A stretch of 19,955 nucleotides of DNA from CAYQQU01 sp964419545 (lineage in GTDB: Bacteria; Bacteroidota; Bacteroidia; Chitinophagales; Saprospiraceae), in assembly GCA_964419545.1 (NCBI GenBank), contig CAYQQU010000090.1:1-19955 (forward strand), read 5' to 3'. Below the pieces are notes generated by a model. That model made no database searches and was not told where the DNA came from. It saw only the letters and a list, made by a program, of their open reading frames with translations. Shown here piece after piece: positions 1 through 6,504 of the stretch. The position numbers and the translations under genes are program-made. Position 1 is the first letter of the stretch. The number at the start of each line of letters is the position of its first letter.

Positions 1-159
1 ACGCGTGGCCGGGTATGGAGCGCTACGCCTGGCAGGGTTTGAGTGATATGTCCACTGGGAATAAGGTGGGGGAGAATAGGGCTGGTTTGTAACTTCTGAA
101 GAACTTTTTAGTATATCCCTTTCAGGACACTATATTTTGTTTAATGTGAATGTTTCGAT
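1..159. other. Window-edge leader with a possible gene tail
   Basis: One open frame enters from the window edge at base 3 and stops with TAA at 90-92 (29 codons). It could be the 3' end of an upstream gene, but it is too short to identify and matches nothing I recognise. Bases 93-159 are AT-rich and lead into the DUF262 gene. They contain TATATTTTG near 131-139, one base off the spacing of a Bacteroidota -7 element, so a promoter here is plausible but not demonstrated. The GC-rich to AT-rich change near base 90 may mark the left edge of the accessory island. Confidence 0.25.
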
Positions 160-2382
160 ATGAAAGATGCCCAAAAACCTGATCATGTTAGTCTTGCGAA
201 CCTGGTTAATCGGCTGCGAGAAGGCCGGTTTGTAATCCCAGATTTTCAACGAGACTTTGAATGGGAACCTAAAGACATTAGCGCTTTAATGCGTTCGATT
301 TTTTTGGACTATTATATCGGCAGTCTGCTTCTTTGGAAAGGTAAGCGGGAAAACTTCGATGCGCTAGCGTGCGAGTCGATCTATGCCTTTCAAAATAATA
401 GCAGCAACCCTGAGTACATTGTCTTGGATGGTCAACAGCGATTGACGGCAATGTACTATGCTTTTATGGCGCCAGACGCCGCTGCTCCCAAACGCGCCAA
501 CCGATATTTGTACTTCATTCATGTCGATAAGTTCATGGAGGAAGCCTACGACGAGGCGTTTTTCTATAGCTGGACACGACGGGGCGAGAATATAGCAGAT
601 GATGTAACAAGACAGTACCAGGGGCATATTTTCCCTCTTTCTGTTATTGGAGAGACTGGATGGGCTTTGCCAAACTGGGTGCAGGGATACGAACGATTCT
701 GGGAAAACAAGGTGAACGAGGCCCAGGAAAATGGCGACGAAAAAACATTAAAAAAAGCCTTGCGAAACAAAGCCAATGCAAAGGCTTTTGGGGAACACCT
801 TCAGGGAATTACGCAGCAATACCAAGTAGCTTTCATAGAGCTTGACCGAGACCTGGCGTTAGATAAGATCTGTGATATTTTCACTCAGATTAACAGCCGG
901 GGAATTCGACTTGATATTTTCGACCTAATTAACGCCCTGTTACGGCCAAAAGGACTCCAGCTTCGTCATATGTGGCGGAAAGAAGCCCCCAGATTGGATT
1001 TTGTGCAAACAGATCGAATGAATGTTTATGTTCTTCAGGTCATGTCTGTTCTGCGCCAAGCATATTGTTCCCCCAAATACCTTTACTACCTCCTGCCTGG
1101 ACAGGAACGCACCATTCGGGAAGAAGGCAGTTTAAGAAAAGAAGTACTCGTTCCGGATACCGCAGATTTTGATCGTCGTTGGCGAGAAGCTATTGATGCG
1201 CTGGAGTATGCGATCAAGCGCCTGCGGCACCCGCAGGAGTTTGGTGCTATTTCCTCGAAATACCTGCCCTACGTATCCATTTTACCCGCTTTTGCTGCTT
1301 TGCAGACGGTCATACGCAGATTACCTGGACATCGCCGTTTAGATGCGCAGAGAAAATTTCAGAAGTGGTATTGGGCCAGTGTGTTTCTAAACCGTTACTC
1401 TGGATCTGTTGAGTCAACCATTGCCAGGGATTACCTTGATGTCAAAGGTTGGTTTGACGATGATGCGGCCGAACCTGCTTTGATTAATGAGTTCCGGGAG
1501 AGATTTCGCTCAATCGACATGCGAAAAGAAAACCGCCGGGGCTCTTCCGTCTATAATGGTATTTATAACTTATTGGTCCTCGGAGGAGCCCGTGATTGGA
1601 TGTCCGGGGAGATGCCCCAACACGATGACTTAGATGATCACCACATTGTCCCTCAATCATGGGGCAAGGACCAAAATATTGGCGGGCTGATCGATAGTAT
1701 TCTTAATCGAACCCCTCTGACGAGCGAAACCAATCGTCATATTATTCGGAACCGGTTGCCCAATGAATATCTACCAGAACTAATCGCTGAGAATGATGAA
1801 GAAACGGTCCGGGAACTCTTGGAAAGTCACTTCATTTCACCGGCTGCTTTCGATATCCTGATGCGCGATCCATTTACGCCTGAAGATTTTGAAGCATTCT
1901 TATCTGAACGACAACGGACGGTTCAGGATGCTATCGAGGATCTGCTTATTAAATCCCGCCTTGACCTTCCACCCAGACTCAGGGAATTGGATTCGGAAAT
2001 CGAACAAGTAGAATTACAAGTTCGCAAAGTTATCGCCCAGACGCTAGATGAGGACCCGGAAACCCTGCCCCCTCATGTACAGCAAAAAATAAAAGGCCGA
2101 CTGCATACAGCGGCCAGGAAAAATCCTGCGCTTGACATGCACCACTACGAAAAGCTGAGCGGTCAATTAGAATATGCGGACCTTAGGGAACTACAAGATA
2201 TTATAACGTCCAAAACATTATGGCCCAATTTTGAAGAGCGGTTCCGGAACAAAGAAAACCTGAATGGGCGTTTTGCCCAACTTGCTGAGTTACGCAACAC
2301 GATTCGCCATAGTCGGCAAGTCAATGATGTGACGCGGAAAGATGGGGAGGCGGCGATTATATGGTTTAAGGAGACCCTTTAA
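160..2382 (+). CDS. DUF262-DUF1524 GmrSD-like protein with C-terminal HEPN domain
   Basis: This is a 740-aa multidomain protein. The N-terminal DUF262 (ParB/GmrS-like NTPase fold) shows IPDFQRDFEW at 26-35, the hallmark DGQQR at 90-94 and an NSRGIRLDIFDLINALL helix at 245-261. A DUF1524 HNH-type nuclease part follows with DDHHIVPQS at 492-500 and SILNRTPL at 513-520. The last about 130 residues are helical and contain RNTIRH at 712-717, fitting the R-N-x3-H motif of HEPN ribonucleases, probably of the Swt1-like type. In the GmrSD family DUF262 binds NTP and DUF1524 cuts DNA, often modified phage DNA. Here both sit in one chain with a likely RNase added. The protein is probably cytoplasmic. 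It sits 150 bp upstream of a toxin-antitoxin-like pair on the same strand, in DNA AT-richer than the core. Domain calls for DUF262 and DUF1524 are strong; HEPN is inferred from one motif and position; a defence role is inferred from family. Confidence 0.88.
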   Translation: MKDAQKPDHVSLANLVNRLREGRFVIPDFQRDFEWEPKDISALMRSIFLDYYIGSLLLWKGKRENFDALACESIYAFQNNSSNPEYIVLDGQQRLTAMYYAFMAPDAAAPKRANRYLYFIHVDKFMEEAYDEAFFYSWTRRGENIADDVTRQYQGHIFPLSVIGETGWALPNWVQGYERFWENKVNEAQENGDEKTLKKALRNKANAKAFGEHLQGITQQYQVAFIELDRDLALDKICDIFTQINSRGIRLDIFDLINALLRPKGLQLRHMWRKEAPRLDFVQTDRMNVYVLQVMSVLRQAYCSPKYLYYLLPGQERTIREEGSLRKEVLVPDTADFDRRWREAIDALEYAIKRLRHPQEFGAISSKYLPYVSILPAFAALQTVIRRLPGHRRLDAQRKFQKWYWASVFLNRYSGSVESTIARDYLDVKGWFDDDAAEPALINEFRERFRSIDMRKENRRGSSVYNGIYNLLVLGGARDWMSGEMPQHDDLDDHHIVPQSWGKDQNIGGLIDSILNRTPLTSETNRHIIRNRLPNEYLPELIAENDEETVRELLESHFISPAAFDILMRDPFTPEDFEAFLSERQRTVQDAIEDLLIKSRLDLPPRLRELDSEIEQVELQVRKVIAQTLDEDPETLPPHVQQKIKGRLHTAARKNPALDMHHYEKLSGQLEYADLRELQDIITSKTLWPNFEERFRNKENLNGRFAQLAELRNTIRHSRQVNDVTRKDGEAAIIWFKETL

Positions 2383-2532
2383 GCGTGAAGACATCGCCCC
2401 AAAAACAACAATTTGTTTTACAGGAAGTCGAAAATGCTTATCTTTAGAAAACTGTTACCGAGAATGGAAGGTTTTGTATTATGATAGAGGTTTTGAAACA
2501 GATTTTTCTCTATTGTTTTAATGGTATAATAA

Positions 2533-3690
2533 ATGGCAAAAGCACTGATTAATGGAGAAATCCTCACTTGGGCTCGTCAAAGGGCGGGAATTGCCCATGA
2601 TGACCTGGCTGCGTCCATTAATGTGAAGCCAGAACAATTGATTGATTGGGAAAATGGCGAAAAGCATCCTACGTTCAGGCAAGCCCAGATATTGGCTAAA
2701 AAGTTATTTGTCCCATTCGGGTATTTGTTCTTAGAAGACCCGCCGAAGATTGCCCCTCAAATAGCAGATTTGAGGACCATAAATAGCCAACAACGAAATA
2801 AGTTCAGCATCGATTTCGAGGATGTATTGAACGATGCTCAGAGGAAACAAAATTGGTATAAGGAACAACTCCTTCAGGAGGGCGCCCGAAACCTTGAGTT
2901 CATCGGCAAGTATTCTATTGGGGATAATGTGGACGTGGTGGCTCGGGATATTCGAGACACACTTGGCATTACCCGAGCGTTTAGAAATAGCTGCACCTCT
3001 TGGGAGGACTTTCTAACAAAGTTGATCGAAAAAGCAGAAGAGAATGGAATTCTTGTTCTCAGGAATGGCGTAGTGGGTAACAATAACCGACGGAAACTCT
3101 CTGTTCAGGAATTCAGAGGCTTTGTCCTTAGTGACCCTATCGCGCCTCTAATTTTCGTTAATAATAATGATACGCAAGCGGCGAAAGTATTCACACTGGC
3201 ACATGAACTGGCTCACCTTTGGATAGGCGAATCCGGCGTTTCTAATCTTGACCCAGGGGTGAGAAACACCGCACAGGTGAATGATATTGAGCGCTTTTGT
3301 AACGAAGTTGCTGCTGAAATGCTTGTACCTCGACAAGCATTTGTCGAGACTTGGGAAGAGGAGGCCGACCTCAAAGAGAACTTGAACACTTTGTGCCGTA
3401 TTTTTCGAGTGAGCATTCCCGTTATCTTAATCAGGGCGAAAACGCTCAATAAAATTTCCAGGCAGACATTTTACGAAGAATATCCGAAGTACAATGCAGC
3501 AAGAAAAAAAACGAAATCCACTAGTGGAAATTTCAAGAATACTCTACCTGTTCGAAACAGCAAGACTTTAACACGAGCGCTTATCAGTTCTGCTCTGGAA
3601 GGTGAAACTTTATATCGTGATGCAGCCCGGTTGCTCGGGGTAAAGGTCAGTACACTCAATTCGTTGGCATCTCATTTAGAAATAAGATAA
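2533..3690 (+). CDS. XRE-family regulator / ImmA-IrrE metallopeptidase, likely antitoxin
   Basis: The protein has 385 aa. An N-terminal XRE helix-turn-helix (about 8-70, including LAASINVKPEQLIDWENGEK) is followed by a linker and an ImmA/IrrE zinc peptidase domain. HELAH at 224-228 supplies two zinc histidines and the catalytic glutamate. NEVAAEMLVP at 257-266 supplies the probable third ligand. The C-terminus (about 345-385) looks like a second small helical DNA- or protein-binding segment. Members of this family (COG2856) cleave or sequester regulators, and those paired with DUF4411 genes are annotated as antitoxin-type partners. The start is firm: two in-frame stops, TAATAA, lie directly before ATG 2533. 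The gene for the PIN-like protein follows after 7 bp, so the two are almost surely co-transcribed. Autoregulation through the XRE domain is likely by analogy but no operator was identified. Confidence 0.9.
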   Translation: MAKALINGEILTWARQRAGIAHDDLAASINVKPEQLIDWENGEKHPTFRQAQILAKKLFVPFGYLFLEDPPKIAPQIADLRTINSQQRNKFSIDFEDVLNDAQRKQNWYKEQLLQEGARNLEFIGKYSIGDNVDVVARDIRDTLGITRAFRNSCTSWEDFLTKLIEKAEENGILVLRNGVVGNNNRRKLSVQEFRGFVLSDPIAPLIFVNNNDTQAAKVFTLAHELAHLWIGESGVSNLDPGVRNTAQVNDIERFCNEVAAEMLVPRQAFVETWEEEADLKENLNTLCRIFRVSIPVILIRAKTLNKISRQTFYEEYPKYNAARKKTKSTSGNFKNTLPVRNSKTLTRALISSALEGETLYRDAARLLGVKVSTLNSLASHLEIR

Positions 3691-3697
3691 CAGAGGG

Positions 3698-4186
3698 ATG
3701 CCAAGATACTGTCTCGACACGAATATTTTCATCCAGGCGCAAAACGGCCCCTATGCAATGGACATTGTTCCGGCATTTTGGGATTGGTTAGACCAACAGG
3801 TCGCTGCCGGCCACTTGTTCAGTTCAATTATGGTCCAACAAGAAGTTACTGCCGGTACGGATGATCTGACTAATTGGGCCAAAGCCCGCAATAATTCGGG
3901 GCTATTTGAACCTCCCTCCCCTGATGCTCAAAGGATTTTCGGTGACATTTCGAATTATGTATTATCCAATTACACAACCGCGGAAGCCAATGCTTTTTTA
4001 CAGGGCGCTGATCCCTGGGTAATTGCTCAGGCTCAGGCTGAAAACGCTAAAGTTGTTACAATGGAAAAGCTGGTAGGTGCTAATTCGAAAAAAGTGAAGA
4101 TTCCTAATATTTGCAATGAATTCGGAGTTGATTGGCTCAATACTTATCAACTACTGAGAGAATTACAAGCAAGGTTTACGCTCTGA
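3698..4186 (+). CDS. DUF4411 family PIN-like protein, probable toxin
   Basis: This 162-aa protein matches the DUF4411 type, which is PIN-like. It opens YCLDTNIFI with Asp7 as the first acidic residue. Glu49 in VQQEV and Asp105 in ADPWVIAQA fit the other PIN acidic positions, and VVTMEK at 119-124 resembles the late strand of the fold. PIN proteins are Mg-dependent ribonucleases, often VapC-type toxins acting on tRNA or rRNA. The gene starts 7 bp after the XRE-ImmA/IrrE gene, with GAGGG just upstream as a possible ribosome-binding site, which gives the antitoxin-then-toxin order common in such pairs. No strong terminator was seen after it. The family assignment is confident. Toxicity and the RNA target are inferred. 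Confidence 0.87.
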   Translation: MPRYCLDTNIFIQAQNGPYAMDIVPAFWDWLDQQVAAGHLFSSIMVQQEVTAGTDDLTNWAKARNNSGLFEPPSPDAQRIFGDISNYVLSNYTTAEANAFLQGADPWVIAQAQAENAKVVTMEKLVGANSKKVKIPNICNEFGVDWLNTYQLLRELQARFTL

Positions 4187-4337
4187 GCTTTTTTCCTCTC
4201 ATTGGAGGCCCTCTTCTATTGTCTTTGTTGATTATTCTGGCTTAGGGCTTTATCTCAAGGATACCTTTTAGAAAGGTTCGGGGAAAAGTTCGGTGATAGG
4301 TTCGGGGAAACATCCTTGGGAGTGCATATTCCGTTCC
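4187..4337. other. Intergenic spacer between the PIN gene and the IS21 remnant
   Basis: This AT-rich spacer has no supported gene and no clear hairpin terminator. Its only notable content is a short tandem 12-bp repeat at 4275-4310, listed separately. Confidence 0.5.
4275..4310 (+). repeat. Three tandem 12-bp units, GTTCGG core
   Basis: The units are GGTTCGGGGAAA, AGTTCGGTGATA and GGTTCGGGGAAA, with GTTCGG starting at 4276, 4288 and 4300, exactly 12 bp apart. The outer two are identical. They lie between the PIN-like gene and the IS21 left end. They could be protein-binding iterons, a target-site scar or chance low-complexity sequence. No function is assigned. Confidence 0.75.
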
Positions 4338-4396
4338 AAACTGACCCCCCTTCTGGGGTGAAACTAACCCCGGTCTACCGGCGAAATTGACCCCCC
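4338..4396 (+). repeat. IS21 left-end repeats, three copies with 23-bp period
   Basis: Three related 13-mers start at 4338 (AAACTGACCCCCC), 4361 (AAACTAACCCCGG) and 4384 (AAATTGACCCCCC), exactly 23 bp apart. IS21-family ends carry multiple internal repeats that bind the IstA transposase. The position about 70 bp before the istA start fits a left end. Confidence 0.85.
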
Positions 4397-5110
4397 TATT
4401 GAGAAGTTGATTTTATGGGTTTGCGAAGCGTGCTGTTTTTTGCGGCAAAGCAAAAACAGGACGATGGCGAACAAAAGCAAAACCATGGGATCAATACGCC
4501 AGATTTTGATGCTCAAGCAAGCCGGCAAAAGCATCAAGGATACCACCAGGACTTTAGGCATATCCAGGAACACGGTGCGGAAGTACCTGCGCCAGGCCGC
4601 CTCCTTAGACATTGGGCTGGAAGAACTGTTGAGTAAGGATGACAAATCACTTTCCGTTCTATTTGACCCCCTGAGGACTCTCCTTTCCAAATCCGTTACA
4701 ATCATTTTCTCCAGCAGGCAAACCACTTTGAAAGGGAGCTGCAGAATACCGGCGTCAGTCGTTGGTTGCTATGGCAAGAATATAAAGCCAAATATCCGGA
4801 GGGCTACAACTACTCCCAGTTCTGTTACCACCTCAGAGAGTGGTGCAAGGCCCAGGACGTAGTGATGCACTTTGTGCATAAAGCCGGAGAAAAGTTATTC
4901 ATCGATTATACTGGCAAGAAGCTCTCCTTCGTAGATAAGGAAACCGGGGAAGTTATAGAAACGGAGGTCTTTGTTGCCGTTCTGGGAGCCTCCCAACTCA
5001 CTTACGTAGAGGCTACATTAAGCCAAAACAAAGCTGACTTTTACGGTGCCCTGGCTCGGACGTTACACTATTTTAGCGGCGTTACGCAAGTTATTATTCC
5101 GGATAACAGT
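4338..5110 (+). mobile_element. IS21-family insertion sequence remnant
   Basis: A left end with phased terminal repeats (4338-4396) is followed by an istA reading frame typical of IS21. The element is incomplete. istA carries a frameshift, loses similarity just after the VIIPDN motif near 5108, and no istB helper ATPase gene or right-end repeat follows. The exact outer left boundary is uncertain; a TG at 4323-4324 is one candidate. The copy is surely immobile on its own. It marks the right part of the accessory island. Confidence 0.85.
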
Positions 5111-5137
5111 GGTAAAACAACAAAACCAGCGCGATAG
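4464..5137 (+). pseudogene. istA: IS21 transposase IstA, frameshifted and 3'-truncated
   Basis: The start ATG at 4464 gives MANKSKTMGSIRQILMLKQA and then an HTH region (SIKDTTRTLGISRNTVRKYL), typical of IstA. The original frame is left within the five-C run at 4667-4671. Past it, family-like sequence continues in the -1 frame (YNHFLQQANHFERELQ, then LLWQEYKAKYPEGYNYSQF and GEKLFIDYTGKKLSFVD). That second segment is the start of the DDE catalytic core, with FIDYTG holding the first Asp. After VIIPDN, where intact IstA continues with LKSAV-like sequence, similarity ends and a TAG stop comes at 5135-5137. About the last half of a normal 500-aa IstA is missing. A missing C is the simplest cause of the frameshift; programmed -1 slippage at CCCCC is less likely in a truncated gene. 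Confidence 0.88.
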
Positions 5138-5346
5138 CGCGGGCCTGACGAAGGGCTTGTAAGGGCCCCCAGCCGGATCAACGAAGTTCATCCATCATCG
5201 CCCACAAGGCTCTTCGAAAAGCCCGATGTGCAGAAAGCGCATCGGGCTTTTTCCCTTTGGGGTGCGCGAAAAGCAGCGATTTCGTAATTATCCCCCATCC
5301 GCAGCTAATCCATCTCAACCCTGAATTTCATCAGCTACATTTTGCG
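5138..5346. other. Intergenic junction between island and core
   Basis: No gene is supported. The segment begins with GCGCGATAGCGC (5129-5140), a short dyad. GGGCC at 5141-5145 can pair with GGCCC at 5163-5167. A strong terminator-like hairpin follows at 5216-5251. The stretch could be a small RNA or the decayed 3' end of something removed by the IS event. I cannot identify it. Base composition returns to GC-rich here. Confidence 0.4.
5216..5251 (+). terminator. Rho-independent-type terminator
   Basis: AAAAGCCCGATG (5216-5227) pairs perfectly with CATCGGGCTTTT (5239-5250). The stem extends inward by three pairs, one a G-U, leaving the loop AGAAA. A run of five T (5247-5251) follows the stem on the plus strand, and the A run before it could serve the opposite direction. 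No intact gene ends just upstream, so its transcript is unknown. Confidence 0.8.
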
Positions 5347-5354
5347 TAAATTTG
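5347..5354 (+). promoter_or_regulatory. Bacteroidota -7 element TAAATTTG
   Basis: An exact TAnnTTTG match lies about 70 bp before ATG 5423. No clear TTTG is seen at the -33 position. It supports transcription starting near 5361 and argues against a start codon at 5342, which would fall inside the promoter. Confidence 0.6.
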
Positions 5355-5422
5355 TGCCCGGAGCAAACCCAAAGGCTCCTGATCGCGCCACAAGGACTAT
5401 CATACTAAATAAACCCGATAAT

Positions 5423-5749
5423 ATGCCGTCCATCAACCGCAACGCCATTTTCATCGCCGGTCGCCCGCCCCTCTTCGAATGGGCCAACTCCCTCCATCCG
5501 ACCTTCCAGATCGACCCCCTGACCGACCCATTGGAGCACGACAACGGCGCCATTTACCGGACGGCACTTGGCTGGGCGAAACGGAACTACCTCTACCTCT
5601 TCGAAATGGAATTATGGGGATGGTGCGAAGAAGCGGAAAAATGGCCGGAAGATCGTTCCTGGGACCGCTTCCGGGAATGGTTCTACCTTTCTTTCATCAG
5701 CACTGTGGAAAACACGCTCGACGAACCGATCGTGGAGGTGTGGGGATGA
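5423..5749 (+). CDS. Small conserved-type hypothetical protein
   Basis: This 108-aa protein begins MPSINRNAIFIAGRPPLFEW and is rich in Trp, Phe and Glu. The second half reads NYLYLFEMELWGWCEEAEKW, then RSWDRFREWFYLSF and LDEPIVEVW. I recall similar small acidic proteins with the WP-x-x-R-x-x-x-x-F-x-EWF pattern across many bacteria, but I cannot name a domain. There is no signal peptide or membrane segment, so it is probably cytosolic. ATG 5423 was preferred because a -7 promoter element lies at 5347-5354, inside the upstream extension of the frame. Its composition matches the GC-rich core rather than the island on its left, so it is probably the first native gene after the island. Function unknown. 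Confidence 0.7.
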   Translation: MPSINRNAIFIAGRPPLFEWANSLHPTFQIDPLTDPLEHDNGAIYRTALGWAKRNYLYLFEMELWGWCEEAEKWPEDRSWDRFREWFYLSFISTVENTLDEPIVEVWG

Positions 5750-5947
5750 TGGGGAGGAAGAGGTCCGGATACCTGAGATTATCCTGCTAATTGCACCACT
5801 CCCAAGATCAACCAGACCTCCCTCCCGAAAGAAATGGCATCCAAAAGCCAAAGCAGGCGCCGTCACCACAAACGAACGCAAGCTTTTTGCCCGGCTTCCC
5901 AAATCATAACAAAACCTTAAAAATTAGCATAGTTGGCCGGGTAACCC

Positions 5948-5955
5948 TAAATTTG
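5948..5955 (+). promoter_or_regulatory. Bacteroidota -7 element TAAATTTG before the Skp gene
   Basis: An exact TAnnTTTG match lies 21 bp before ATG 5977. The -33 side is weak. The short leader fixes the Skp start at 5977 rather than at upstream in-frame codons. Confidence 0.6.
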
Positions 5956-5976
5956 CACCGGCTAAAAAACAGACCA

Positions 5977-6504
5977 ATGAAGAAACTGATTGCCCTTACC
6001 GCTTTTGTGGCTTTCGCCCTCACTGCTTCCTTCGCCCAGAAATACGGGCACCTCAATATGGGCAACCTCATCGCCCAGATGCCGGAAACGGAAGCTGCGG
6101 ATGCCGAACTCGAAGCCTACCAAAAACAGCTGGTCGCTAAAGGCGAAGAGATGGCGAAAGCGTTTCAGGAAGATTACGGCCAATTCGTTGCAGCAGTACA
6201 AAAAGGCGACGTCGCGCCTAAAGTGCAGGAAGAACGCGGCGCAGCGCTGCAGAAAAAACAACAGGAGATCCTCGCTTACGAAGAGGAGATCCGCCAAAAG
6301 GTGCAGACAAAGCGCCAGGAACTGCTGCAGCCGATCTTCGACCGCGCCGAAGCAGCGATCAAGGTCATCGGCGATCGCGAAGGTTACGAACTCATTTTCG
6401 ATACGAGCGTTTTCAATTCCATTCTGTTCGCACAGGAGTCGGACGACGTGATGCCGCTGGTTGTGGCCGAGCTGGGACTGAGCGTCGGGAATGACGACGA
6501 CTGA
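5977..6504 (+). CDS. OmpH/Skp family periplasmic chaperone
   Basis: This 175-aa protein has a clear signal peptide (MKKLIALTAFVAFALTASFA, cleavage after Ala20), then QKYGHLNMGNLIAQMPE, the conserved start of the mature OmpH family in Bacteroidota. Residues about 40-140 are a Lys/Glu/Gln-rich coiled coil forming the tentacles of the Skp trimer. The C-terminus returns to the body strand (YELIFDTSVFNSILFAQESD) and ends in an acidic GNDDD. Skp binds unfolded outer-membrane proteins in the periplasm on their way to BamA. The length is normal. ATG 5977 sits just after a -7 promoter element and starts exactly at the signal peptide. The gene stands alone, not next to bamA as often found. Its stop directly abuts the stop of the convergent protease gene. 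Confidence 0.92.
   Translation: MKKLIALTAFVAFALTASFAQKYGHLNMGNLIAQMPETEAADAELEAYQKQLVAKGEEMAKAFQEDYGQFVAAVQKGDVAPKVQEERGAALQKKQQEILAYEEEIRQKVQTKRQELLQPIFDRAEAAIKVIGDREGYELIFDTSVFNSILFAQESDDVMPLVVAELGLSVGNDDD

Noticed and set aside
2493..2530. TTGAAA and TATAAT before the XRE-ImmA/IrrE gene as a sigma70-like promoter
   Set aside because: The spacing is 26 bases, too long for that promoter type, and the TATAAT ends only two bases before the start codon.
4364..4726. A 120-codon minus frame over the IS21 left end
   Set aside because: It runs through the terminal repeats and istA start in antisense and has no family resemblance.
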